In this document: positions 11,607-23,500 of the stretch, piece after piece
Numbering within the stretch: position 1 is the stretch's first letter
How the letters are laid out: each line of letters begins with the position of its first letter
Assembly: GCA_021401465.1 (NCBI GenBank)
Contig: JADDMT010000160.1
Span: 1-55,951, forward strand
DNA length: 55,951 nucleotides
From: Teratosphaeria epicoccoides
Taxonomy: Eukaryota; Ascomycota; Dothideomycetes; Mycosphaerellales; Teratosphaeriaceae
Direction of reading: 5' to 3'
Made by a program: the position numbers and the translations under genes
The notes under the pieces: generated by a model
What the model was told of the DNA's origin: nothing
The model's database searches: none
Seen by the model: only the letters and a program-made list of their open reading frames with translations

Positions 11607-13023
11607 TTAGCGACTACTAGTTAAGGGCTTCCTGACTAAACCTGAAGTAGAAGAGTCTTTCTTGTTCCGGTCCGCTAAGGACTACCTACCTGCACGGGGA
11701 CTACTAAACAACCTGAGGCGACTAGGAGTAACAGGAGTAGTAACGCCACGAAGAGAGGCTAGTATCTTCTTCTTTAGTAGGTTGCGAGGGAGCTCGTCTT
11801 TAGAGCCCGTAGTAGCTAGAAAGCTAGTAACAGCCTTACTACGCCTAGTCGTAACGACTACCTCCTCCTTATCCTTAGCATTAGAAGGCGAAGAGACTTA
11901 GGCGCGCTTGCGGCTATCACGCTTAGCCCGCGAGATCATCTTGCGCTTCTTGACATAAGTGTTAATAACATCATCGAACTTAGTGTCTTCCTTAGGTGTA
12001 ACTAGTGCGGCAACACTATAGCGCGAAGGGATCACGACAGGATCGAAGGTATCCTAGACGTCATTATCCTCCTCCTTAAAGATCTAGCTTAGAGGCTTAT
12101 GCTTTAGCATCTTAGTAGACGCTATGTAGATCGTAAGCGCGGAAGGTTTAGCTTCCTTGTTACTAACCTTAATCTTGGCCCTAGCCTTCTTCTTCTTCTT
12201 AGATAGTAGTGTTAAGGCAGCATAGGCAGCAGCACTATAATGTGTTAGCTGTATGCACGCGACAGGAGTTAGGTAAATAACTTACGGCTTAGTCCTCTAG
12301 ACTAGCTTAGAGGCAGGCTGCTTCGCGGTATAGCGCTAGGGCGTAGCCTTAGCGGCAAGGACGGTAAATTGCTTGACGACCTTCTTGCGGATTATCTACG
12401 TCTTAAAGTCATTGTCAATAGAGGCAAGAACCCTAAGTTGTTAACGCTAGCAGCTAGTCAGGTAGTTCGCGGCGCCTACGTAAGTCTAGCAGAGGAAGTT
12501 AGCATTTATTCTTAGAGGGTGCCTACACTATATACGTACTATAGTAAAGGTCTCGACCCTAATAGTTAGCACCTTTGAGATCTTCTAGACTAAGTCTGCG
12601 ATTAGACCTAGACAAACGTTTTTGCCTGTTAGTAGAGAGTTAAAGCGAACACTACTATAAGAATAGTTAGTAGTTACGGTAAAGCACGCGAGAGTGCCAA
12701 GTAGGTAGAAGTCATTAATGTTATAGCAGAGCTGATTATACTCTCTATATACCTCCTTAGGGAGGTCCTGGCATTTTTGATGCTTGCTATTACAATTAAC
12801 ATAATTGTAGTAGACACTGCCCTTATTAAATTCGCTGACGTAGATCTTAGCTACGCTTTAGTTAGTATAAGTCACGCATACCTCGCGGGTAGGGGACGCC
12901 TGCCTAACACGCGGAGGAGAGATGTATGTAGCTTAGCTTAAGGTTGTTAAGGCATTGTTAACACAAGCGACAATCGCGGGCAGAGTAAGTAGCGTCGAAC
13001 TTAGTCTGTAGTACCTAAGCTAT
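11607..13023 (-). pseudogene. A2 antisense accessory gene, RIP-damaged
   Basis: This is the counterpart of the A1 antisense gene, in the same place and orientation with the same 51-bp intron (12235-12285). The start codon has been destroyed (ATG to ATA, 13021-13023 reads tat). More CAG/TGG codons are stops than in A1. The splice donor GTAAGT, branch GCTAAC and terminal AG are all still present. The final stop aligns with the A1 stop. Confidence 0.75.
12235..12285 (-). other. Intron in the A2 antisense gene
   Basis: GTAAGT donor, GCTAAC branch, AG acceptor, 51 bp. It is identical in length and layout to the A1 intron. Confidence 0.78.
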
Positions 13024-13793
13024 TATTACTAAGATGAGTTAATTAATCTTAATTAATTGATTGATTAAAGAAGAAGAAGCTCTAGGTTAGACACGTAGAC
13101 ACGGCAAGGTACAGGCTAAGCGAAGTAGAGCGGAAGTTAATGTTAGTGTTTTAAAACAGGAAGTTTAGGAAAGTAGCGAGGTTTTTATACCTACTAGCTA
13201 GCCTCCCTATTACCTACCGCAACTGTTAAGCTAGTAACTCGAACTACATTCGTAGAGTACCTGCCTTTAGTTAACTTACAAAGGGACCGAATAATGCAAG
13301 AATAGATAACGTAGCTGTTACGTATGTACGCTAATTATACTCGTGCTAGTTTACTAGCATGAAAATGTGACGAGGTCTGCGTCAGGGGTACGCTCCTGCT
13401 GTTTTAAGTAGTATGCGCAGAGTATCCGCACATATTCCTACTAGCCCTAAGGTTCTGCGATGCGTTTCTTTATAGTCACGACTAAATAGGGACAGCTAAG
13501 CTACTTAGCAAAGCTAGCGCGTATACTCGCCCTATAATTTCAAGGATTAACTAAGGTACGTACTTGTAGTTTCCTGATATCTTAATCTGCATGTAAAGAA
13601 AAGGTGTTACGAAGCCGCCTAACATGTAACGGATTTGAAAATCCGCCTACGTTAGTAACCCCTGCCCTATACTTACTATAAGGGTATTAAGCGTACATAT
13701 GACACATATTATGTAGGCTATCTACCTGTTTTCTCTTGCGTAGTATAGGCGTGCTATATCCTGTACCCTATACGTTCTACATGTATTACTTAG
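13024..13793. other. A2 non-coding stretch upstream of the antisense gene
   Basis: It corresponds to 3751-4513 of A1 with many C/T and G/A differences. No frame is supported. It ends at CTTAG (13789-13793), the target duplicated by the B insertion; the rest of A2 resumes at 31239. Confidence 0.7.
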
Positions 13794-14182
13794 TGTCATA
13801 AGGGTAGGTGCCGATAGCAGGAAGGGGATTAGGTGTTAGACTCGCAGAGTAGTAAAGAATATCGATAATAGCAATTAACCTTGTAACTATCCCCCTTAGA
13901 GGAGAGGATTAAATTAAGCACAAAGCTCCTAACTATCTGTCCTAAAGCTATCCCTATATACTAGAGAGACAGGGCAGTTCTGCTAGATCTGTTAACAGAC
14001 CTGTTAGACCTATATCTATAGATCTGTAGACTAACCCTACAGATCCTTTCTCCTATGTAAGCCTGTAGATCTGTAGACTAACCCTATAGATCTAGGTGTC
14101 TGTCCTTACATGACAGATCCTTTCTTCCCTACATGTGTTATGACTTATGCTATAGTGCTTATAACCTATGACCTTTATAACA
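13794..14182 (-). repeat. B1 left LTR (389 bp, 3' LTR of the minus-strand element)
   Basis: It starts TGTCATAAGG and ends TTTATAACA. It contains the GATCTGTAG...CTACAGATC stem-loop motif but is shorter than the 420-bp B LTRs because part of the tandem stem-loop block is missing. The pyrimidine run just inside (14183-14197) is the polypurine tract on the minus strand. Confidence 0.92.
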
Positions 14183-14260
14183 CTATCCCTCTCTTAGCCT
14201 AGCTCGTCCCTAAGCTACTTATTAGTACGGGGTTTCTTTTGCCCTTTCCTTTACGTAGTA

Positions 14261-14881
14261 ATGTCTTCTCTTTCTACGTTACTACCTTGTGTCATTCTAG
14301 ACACTAACGCCCCTTTAACGCAGAAACGCAAACGCCGCGCAAATCGAATCTATTATTAGGGCAAGGAAAGCATGAAGTCTTGTACTTAGTGTTAAGAGTT
14401 AAAGCCTGTTTGTTAAGTGCATATTTACTCAGGGAAATGTTCGCACTATTACTTTAGTAACTGTTAAAGTTACAATGCAAAGGTAACAGAGGTTAAATAG
14501 AAGAGATTAGGTAATTAGCAGGAAAGACTAATTGCTAATCTCGACCGTGTAAAAGCGGCCCTAGCTGAGGCTTCGCAGAAGATAATAGAGGCGCATGCAA
14601 AAGAGATGTGTCTTCGAAAACAGTTAGATGCGGTTAACTATGAGGTCGAGGATAGTCGCGCTCTTAAGGAGCGTGAGATTAGGGAGGACGAGGCTAAAGA
14701 GTAGGCTCTTTAGCAGACTAGGTTCCTTCTTGACCTAGATCCCTTAGCGGGTCTTGCGCTTAGTCTTACAACATAGAGTGTAATAGAAGGTTTCGCTAAT
14801 GTATCGTATTAGGGTTTCCTAGATAGTGTAGTAGCCGAGCCTACTAATAGCGTCCCGTAGGAGCCTAATCGTAGCCTATGA
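14261..14881 (+). pseudogene. B1 antisense accessory gene: Cys cluster plus coiled coil, about 206 aa
   Basis: One frame runs from ATG (14261) to TGA (14879-14881), 207 codons, opposite to pol and convergent with it. All internal stops are TAG or TAA at RIP-type sites. It begins MSSLSTLLPC, then a basic run (KRKRRANR). A Cys cluster near residues 46-72 reads C-x2-C-x6-C-x8-C, and in the B3 copy continues -x2-C-x4-C. A long charged helix with heptad character follows (ERLIANLDRVKAALAEASQK and beyond to about residue 150). The C-terminus is LDPLAGLALS and GFLDSVVAEP. The frame, Cys cluster and terminal TGA are shared with B3. The cluster resembles Zn2Cys6 regulators followed by a coiled-coil dimeriser; the function is unproven. 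Confidence 0.78.
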
Positions 14882-17800
14882 TCTTCTTCCTAGGTTCGTT
14901 CTCCGCTCGAAACTCCGTATCTTTTACTAATAGTTTCGTAGGTATTTTAGGGGTTCCTAGGTGTTTTCGGTATTCCCGTATCCTTCCCATTTTACTAAGT
15001 ACTCTCGCTGTCTGTCTACCTAGCGAGTGTCGACGATCTTCTTAACAGTGTACTCTAGTTCTTCGACCTTAGGGTTAAGTAGTAAGGGTTCCGTTTACAG
15101 TGCGGCGTCTAGCGCTACTTGTTCTAGTAGAGAGACATAGAACACAGGGTGTATTCTCATCTGCTTAGATAGCTGTAATTCAAAATTGACTAGTCCTTTC
15201 TTAGCCTTAATCTAGAATAGTCCTAGTTTTATAGCGTCTAGTGTTTTACTCGGCTTGTCTGATTTGATGTAATAGTAGAGGCGATATACATTGTCCCCCT
15301 CCTTTAGAATTAGTCCCTTAATTCTCTTGCGATTTGCGTACTATGCCAGATTCTGCTAATAGAACTGTAGGTTAGGTCGTGCTTCTGTTTGCAGTTAGCG
15401 TAGGTGTTCTACTTGCCCTAGTGCTACTAGGTTTAGGTTACTAGCTAAGATGTCCGGAACGTCTTCTATAGCTAATCTATACGCCATCTGAAATAGCGAG
15501 AGTCCTGTCGACTCTGCTAGCGTACTATTATACGCAAGCTACACTATTAGCAACAACTCTACCTAGTTGTTCTAGTCCCTATTTACATAGGATCGAAGGT
15601 ACTATTCTATAGTCTGATTTAGACGTTCTGTCTGTCTATCCGTCTAAGGGTAGAAGGAAGTACTTAGTTAATGTTTAACCTAGAATTGTCTTATTAGGGC
15701 CTTCTAGAAGTTAGAGGTAAACACGGATCCTCAATCCGTTACTAGGTCCTATAGCATACTGTGTAATGCTACTACCTATTTAATGAAGACATGCGCAATA
15801 TCTTTAGTCTTGAAGTCTTCGCGGTATAGGATAAACTTCCTAAACTTAGTGAATTAGTCGACTACTACCATGATTCCATCGAAGAACTCATTTGTAGCAG
15901 GTTCTCTCAACTAGGGTAGTTTAACGATAAAGTCTATGGCGAGCGATTCTTATAGCCGTTAGGGTACCTTTAGCGGTTATAGTAGCCTATATAGTTTATA
16001 ATAGTTATGCTTACTCTGTTAGCAAGTTACACATTAACAGACATAGTCCTCGATTACTCTGCCTATCCTAGGGAAGTAATATTCTTGTCAGAGAATCTGC
16101 TTCATTTTAGACACTCCCGGGTGTCCTGCCTAAGGTACGTTGTGTTAGAGGCGTAGTAGCTCTAAACGTAAGGATGTTAGCATATATACTAACCCTTAGA
16201 AAAGAAGCACTCTGTCTTCGTCTTCCTAGTCCTCCTGTCTATTAATGTCGTTACGGACAGCAAGTGTAGTTAGGTCGTAGACTAGCGCGTTCCTCAGGTT
16301 GTCCTAGAATTTGCTAGTCCATATAATAGCTATAGCCGTGAGTTAGTTGACTCTAAGCGTGCTATTACTATTTTCCTAGAGAACGGCATGTTTCTCCTGT
16401 TTCACACCCTTCATGTAGTTAGTCTAGCGGCTAAGTACATCGGCGCGTATGTTATCAGATCCCTTACGATAGACGATCTTATAGTTAAAGCTAGAGAGTT
16501 CCTTACTCTATCGGACTTGTCGTTAGTTTAACTCCTTTGTCATAGTAAAGTATCGCAAGTTCTTATAGTTAGTATAGACCGTAACCTAGTACTTAGAACC
16601 TTCTAAGTAGACTCGCAACGCCTTGTAGGCGTCTACTATGGCTAGAAGTTCTTTGTCGTAGATGTCGTAATAGAGTTCAGGTCTAGACAGCTTCCTCGAG
16701 TAATAGGCGACTAGCTGTAGTTATCTACTCGGTCCTAGTTGACTTAAGCATGCCCTAAGTACTACATCGGAGGCATCTGTTTCGACCGTGATAGGCTTAT
16801 TAGGGTCGAATACAAGCAAGATTAGCTAATCTGTGAATTGTTGCTTAAGTTCCTTAAAGGCATTCCGTTAGGCGTCGTCCTACACGAATAGTGTATCCTT
16901 CGTAGTAAGGGTCGTAAGTAGTGCCGTAATCCTCGAATAGTTCGCGATAAACCTTCGGTAGAAGTTAGCGAACCTAAGTAAGGACTATACTTCCTTGACA
17001 TTAGTTAGTATAGGCTACTCTTTTACGACTTTGACCTTCTTAATGTCTATCTTGATTCCGTTCTAGGCTACTACGTAGCCGAGGAAATAGACTTCTTGCT
17101 TATGAAACTCGCTCTTCTACGGCTTAACCTTTAGCCTGTAATCCTAGAGTTTCTGAAGTACCTTACGTACATAAGTCCTATGTTCTTCAATTGTTCGTAA
17201 GTAGACAAGGATGTCATCTAAGTATACAACTACGAAGATGTTAAGGTACTCTTGTAGCATGTTGTTAATAAATGCCTACTACGTAGCTAGGGCGTTTGTT
17301 AACCTAAATAGCATGACTATATACTCGTAGTGTCCGAACCTAGTTCGGAATGTAGTCTTCTATTCTTCGCCTTCCTTAATTCGAATTCAGTTATACACTC
17401 CTAGTATATTGAACTTCGAAAACCATATCGCTCCTTATAGGCGATCCTGTAACTCTAAGAGCAAAGGAAGCGGATAACTGTTCTTTATTATGATGTTGTT
17501 TAATCTATAATAATCTACGCAAAGTCGCTAGTTGTCTTCCCCCTTAGGGACAAACAGGATCGGGTACCCTGCTAGTGACTACGAATTGCGGATGAAGCCC
17601 TTCTAGAGGTTATCTTCTAGGTATTTCCGGAGAATCTCTAGCTTTGCCACTAACAATAGGCAAACTAGTTACTTTGTTAGCATCCTGCCTAGGAGTAAGG
17701 GTATCCTGTAGTCCTACCCCTAGTGTTCTAGTAGAGCCTCTTAGTCGGGTTCTTCCTTAAAAAGGGTAGCAAATTCCTTATATTCATTAGGAACAGTAAA

Positions 17801-20163
17801 CTTGACTTCGACTTCAGACTACATTGCTTTAACCTATAGGACGTATACTTCCTGTTCTAGATCCTTGATAGTAGCGACTATCTCGTTTAAAGTCATAGCA
17901 TATATTTCAATCTTGCCTAGTACGTCGTGTACTATAGGTAGAGGTATCGATCTTAAGAGTTCCGGGAACTAGATCCTCTCGTTCTTCTAGTCGAGGTAGG
18001 GGTTAGCGTTTCTTAGCTATAGTAACCCTAGTACTACATCCGAGCTAGGTGACTCTATGATGTCGAACTAGATGATCTCTTAGTAGCGTCCTATCCGTAG
18101 AGGTATTATCTTAGTCTCCTTGTCAACTATTCCTTAGTTGTACATAACTAGCTTTCTATTAATCGCTTATAGCGAGAAAGCATTTGTCTTCACCTATAGC
18201 CTTATCCTAGCTATCCTAGCAAACTTAGGCGTCATGAAGATTCTAGTGCATCCTGAATCTATTAAGGCCTAGGCTAGCATCTCGTTAATGTATACCTATA
18301 CTCTAAGGTTGTCCGCGTATCTTGCACTAACTGCGGCACATTGTTGCAGCCCTGTCTAGTCTGTCTATAGGTCTAATTCTAGCGGACCTCGTCGTTTCCT
18401 AAATAACTGTCTTTACGGATTAGTTCGGGGATTATGTAGTCTTAGCTTACTCTTCTCTAAGTGTTACTACTAACTAGCCTAAGAGGTCGTACTTACTCTT
18501 AGCCTCGTTGTTCCTGCGCGTTTCTTGCGTACTCTATTTTCAAGTGGCTAACCTAGAGTCGTAACGCTCGTGGAACCTAGATACCTTTGTAGGTAAGGTA
18601 GCCTCCTTAGGGCGTAAACTCTACCCTAAACGGAACAATTTCTTGGACAATCTTCTAATGCAAGTAAGGGTAAGCTATAACTAGTAGTCTCCTTAGGTGT
18701 CGTTGCATGCGGTCGGCTAGTTCGTCATATTCAAGCTAGTCGACATGTTATACTCTATTAATCTATGGGCAAGCCTAAGCCTACTAGTTCTATATGATTC
18801 GGATAATATCAAGTCTAATGTCATGTAGCGGCATAGCCTATCTCTCTATGCTCTCGTCTTCCTCAGAATCAGCAATGACAGCTTCGACAATCTCGTAGTT
18901 GTTGTCCGAACCTTCTTCTTCTTCTTCTAGCTCCTGTTGCCTTAGGACTGTCGCACTAGAAGGTGTACCCCTTAGCGCATAGATCGACTATGCCTTGTTT
19001 CGGCTAGGGTACTATCCGGAACTATCTTTATCACTTATGTGAATTCGATAATCGTCGTCGTAGCACGCAGTCTAAGTAAGTGCGGCATAGTCTAGTTCTC
19101 GAGTAGTGGCAGCCTTTTGCTTAGGTGCCGTCGTTGTCGCGCGAGCCTGCTCTATCCTAGGCGGCTCTTGTCGTTACTTCTTAGCAAAACATTCGCAGGC
19201 AAAGTGTCCTTTCTTTCTATAGTTGTGGCACTTGAGATTACTCTTGTCGAATGGCTTCTTCAGACTATTCTAGGGAGGAGAGCCCTTCTGCGGCTTTCCT
19301 CAGGGTCTATTCCTCGGACGCCCCTTAGTCGCATCTAACTCTATAGGTTAGAGACTATAGTAATCGCTTTGCCATTTTAGTGCTAATCGTTAGACCTTAT
19401 GGTTAGCCTGTGCTAGCTTGCGATTTCTATGTTGTCGTTCTTGCTGTCATTCCTAGATGCGATTATCGATTCTAATCGCGAGATCGCTTATTTCCTTGAA
19501 TGTCGTTAGCCGATCTCCTCAGGCAATTTCGTCTTTAACTGTCTCCTTTAGTCCCTAGTAGAACTAAGCGGCTAAAGCATTATCATTCTAGTCGACTCGA
19601 GTAGAGAGGGTCTAAAAGTCCGCGCGGTACTTAATAGCAGAACCCTTCTGCTAGATTCCTAGGAGAGCTCTCTCGGCCTCTTGTTACTTATTACTAAGCC
19701 TAAAAGCTTCGCGTAACGCCTTAAACAAAGACTTGTCTAAGTTAAGAATCTCCCTAGTTGTCGTCTTCCTAGCTTCGACATTGCTGACATGATCTAGATA
19801 ATCTGTTAGATGAGGCTAGATAAACTCGAACGCTAGTCCCTTTAGGTAAGAGACAATGTACATTATTCGCTTATAATGTGTTATAAACCATTCCGTATCT
19901 ATGTTAAATGCTAACTAGCATTATAGGATAAACATCTTAACTTAAGATCGTTACCCTGTAAACTCTGTAGGGCTTCCTATCTTGAAGCCGTTATTGCCAT
20001 GTCTATTCCTAGTAGTTAAACCTGCGACGGATGCTAGAGCTATCTCGCTAAGGTGAATAGATTCGAGCTACTACGTAATTTGAGGTATAGTAGCAACTTG
20101 TCCTCGTAGTGTTAGTTAACTGTCGCTAGAAGTTAAACTAACAGCTAAAGAACTACTTAACAT
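14882..20163 (-). pseudogene. B1 gag-pol
   Basis: Read on the minus strand. Gag starts at ATG 20163, with capsid near 19950-19400 and a CCHC knuckle near 19230-19190 (CHNYRKKGHFACEC, second Cys now Tyr). Protease has the DSG triad (IDSGCTRIF) near 18260. RT has YLDD at 17224-17213. RNase H is near 16900-16500. Integrase has the zinc-binding region near 16150-15980, VTD-GSVFTSNF near 15750 and the catalytic Glu region near 15600. A GPY/F-like module lies near 15250 and the chromodomain near 15060-14905. Gag and its knuckle share one frame; PR and RT lie in the -1 frame relative to gag. The pol end lies tail to tail with, or slightly overlaps, the antisense gene. Confidence 0.9.
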
Positions 20164-20222
20164 AGGCGTATGTTAAGCGCTCTACGAGTCCCCTAATGCT
20201 TCCTTAGAAGTAGTGCTTAAAA

Positions 20223-20588
20223 TGTCATAAGGGTAGGTGCTAATAGCAGGAAGGTAACTAGGTGTTAGACTCGTAGAGCTATAAAGAATATCGACAATGG
20301 CAATTGTCCTTGTAAATGACTATCTCCTAGGAAAGGGAATTAAATTAAGCATGAAGCTCCTAACTGCCTGTCCTGAAGCTACCCCTATATACTAGAGAGA
20401 CAGAGCAGTTCTGTTAGATCTGTTAATAGACCTAACAGATCCGTGTCTGTAGATCTGTAGACTAACCCTACAGATCCGGGGATCTGTCCTCACGTGACAG
20501 ATCCTTTCTCCCATGACTATGCTCATGACTTATAGTCCTTAGGACCCTCACGATCCTGTGACTCGTAGCACTCCTAACACTCATGACA
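20223..20588 (-). repeat. B1 right LTR (366 bp, 5' LTR of the minus-strand element)
   Basis: It starts TGTCATAAGG and ends CTCATGACA. Its terminal 50 bp and its GTAACTAGG segment match the B4 LTR (54811-55251) rather than the B1 left LTR, so it belongs to a different B subfamily. The right flank ctacg (20589-20593) is element C2. Confidence 0.9.
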
Positions 20589-23500
20589 CTACGCCTCGAA
20601 CTATCTCCTAAGTTCTTAGGGAAGACCTTAAAAGAAGCAAGGACATTTATCTGTTACTTAGATAAGGTGTTCGCATTGTTAGGCATAGCCTATAGCGGTT
20701 CGCATGCAAGGATTATATATGCGAGCATGTTCCTTAAGGAAGACATAGCGGACGCCTAGCATAATAGGCATTAAGTAGCTAATTTGGCGCTAGAGTATAC
20801 GTAGGAGATGTTCTGCTAGGAGATAGTAGATGTAGTCGAGGATCCTGCTAATCGCGGGCTCACCGTAGCCTAGTAGTACGAGACTACTAAGCAAGGCAAG
20901 AAGCAAAGTGCTTCCTTATTCGCAGCATATTTGGCTACGCTAGAAGAGCAGATAGAACTATACACCTCTGCGTAGCGTAGGTAGCACCTACTCGTGAAGC
21001 TACGAGATACCTTAAGCAAGGCTATTATAGTGTACTATTAGGCACCTAAGACTAGGGATGAATTAATCTCCCTAGTAACTCGGATTAAGTAGTTAGGAGT
21101 AAGAGGCTCGCGTGCTCTACACAAACATACTACTAGCAAGTATTACAACTAACGGGACCTGAAAAAAACCTAACAGGGGTAATAGTAAGAAGCCTAGTAG
21201 AGACTCTTAAAGGTTAGCGCTACCTGCTTAGAGTAGTAGCAGAGTAGCCGACAAGAATAACAACTACTACAACTGTAGTAAACCCGGCTATTAGGCGCAG
21301 GACTGTCGTGTACTAAAGAGGGAGGCGACAGCCTCTACCTACAAGGTAGAAATAGTGCAGCTAGCTAAGGCTTGACGCTATGACCGAGCCTGCCTATTGC
21401 ATAAGAGGATAGTAGCAGTACGTCAGGCAAGGGCTAGTTACTAGTCAAGGAGCCTTTCTATAGCCTCGACTAGAAGCGAAGATGCTTTAGGACTAGACGT
21501 AGCCCTAGTGCCTACGAAGCACCTAAATAGCGCTGTCGTTATTGTAGAAGAGGACGAAGTTAAGACAGACATGTTACTTGATAACTACGCAGACATTAAC
21601 GTCGTGTCTTAAGCTTACGCCTTATAGTATAGGCTTAAGCGAGTCGTAAGCATGCCTCTTCCTGCTGTAGATTCATTCTAGGGGAAGAGAGGCCATTGTT
21701 ATAGCGCATATCGGCTAAAGATCTGGCTAGTAGATAGTACAGGATACGAGAAGCATATGTAGAGCATATTCTACGCCTTAGATATGCCTAGAGCGCTAGT
21801 CTTGCTAGGGTAGCTCTAAAGGCGCTAGCAGGCTATCATCGTGCATAGTGACACAGATAAGTAGCGTTATAGTAGCGTACCCTCCATAGTACGCGTGCTT
21901 GACGCTAGGCATTTCTATCGGTTATTAAAAACCGAATCCTAGGTATTCGTAGTCGCTACTAGTAAAACAGCAGGACCGGAACCTCTTCCTAATAAGGTCA
22001 AGGACTTTGCTAACATGTTTACTAACGAGAAGGACGCGACTAAGCTTAGGCGCGTTAACAGCGTAGAGCATGCTATTACATTACAAGATAGTAAGAAGCC
22101 GCCTTTTCGCCCTCTATATAATCTGTTAGGAGCAGAGCTGAAACTGCTTCGGGAATATCTCTATCAGGCCCTCTAGAATAGTTAGATCTGGCGTAGTACT
22201 AGCGAGGCAGGTACTCCTATCCTGTTTGTACTAAAGAAGGACGAGACTATGCGACTATGTGTAGATTACTATAGGCTAAACGAGATTTTAGTCAAGGTTC
22301 GATGCCCCTTGCCGCTCATTAATAAGACTCTTGCGCGCCTCAGGCATGTAGCATGGTTCTCTAAGTTAGACTTAAAGGACGCATACTATAGGATCCTGAT
22401 CAAGGAAGATAACCGCTAGAAGACTACGTTTCGCACGCGCTATAGTTACTTCGAGTATCTAGTAATGCCTTTTAGGTTAACTAATGCTCTAGCAACCTTT
22501 TAAGCGTACATTAATCGAGCCCTCGCCGGCCTCGTAGATGTTTGTTACGTGGTATATTTAGACGATATCCTGATCTATAGTAACTTACGCGAGGAACATA
22601 CTTAGTACCTACGCCTAGTATTAGAACGGCTGCGAAAATACGCTCTATACGCTAGCCGAGAGAAGTGCGAGTTCTATACTTACTAGCTAGAGTTCCTAGG
22701 CTTCGTTATTAACAGCTTAGGTGTGTTTATAAATAAGAGCAAGCTTAGCGTAGTAAAGGAGTAGCCTGTACCTAAGACTCTAAAGGAAGTTTAGAGCTTT
22801 CTTAGCTTCGCTAACTTCTACTAGAGGTTTATTAAGAACTATTCTAAAATAGCCGCGCCGCTTACTGCTATAGCCAAGGGAAAGGGTAGCCTATTCCTGT
22901 AGGGGGAGGCTAAAGAGGCTGCTTTCCGCATGCTTATAGTAGCCTTTACTAGTACTCTAATCCTCTAGTATTATGATCCCGAACTTCTAATCAAGATAGA
23001 AACAGACGCCTCTAGATTCGCCTTAGGCGGCATTCTCTCCTAGCTTGTTGTAGGCGAAGGTACTACTTGCTAGCACCCTATCGCATTCTACTCTTAGAAG
23101 TTTACCCTAGTAGAGTAGAACTACGAGACCTATAACTAAGAGCTGTTAGCAATCGTAGAATGCTTTAAGACATAGCGCTACTATCTTGAAGGCGCGCTAC
23201 AGACTATTCGCGTGCTCTCTGATTACAATAACCTTCGTGGATTCATGGGCGTGAAACAGCTAAACGGCTACTAAGCTTAGTAGGCCATGTATTTGTCAAG
23301 GTTCGATTTTGCTATTAAGCATAATAAGGAAACTAACAACCTAGCTAATAGGCCTTCTTATTACGTAGACTACGTACTAACCACGTAGGCAGCAAACACG
23401 CTCCTCATAACCCTGAGAAATAAACTGTCGTTCTAGGGCTAGGAGAGAGAACAAGCTAATAACCTAATTGTTAATCGCATCTAGGCTACGTGCGTATAGC

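Larger units (their letters stand above)
13794..20588 (-). mobile_element. Element B1: chimeric full-length B-family chromovirus
   Basis: This is a gypsy element with pol on the minus strand. The 3' LTR is at 13794-14182, a convergent antisense gene at 14261-14881, and gag-pol from 20163 down to about 14882. The 5' LTR is at 20223-20588. The left LTR matches the LTR at 30819-31238, while the right LTR matches the one at 54811-55251. Left flank CTTAG pairs with 31239-31243, not with the right flank ctacg. This suggests two B elements fused by recombination. Confidence 0.88.

Noticed and set aside
19117..19338. Plus-strand ORF repeated at 29710-29931
   Set aside because: Both lie over the minus-strand gag knuckle region of B; the repetition only reflects the near-identical tract.
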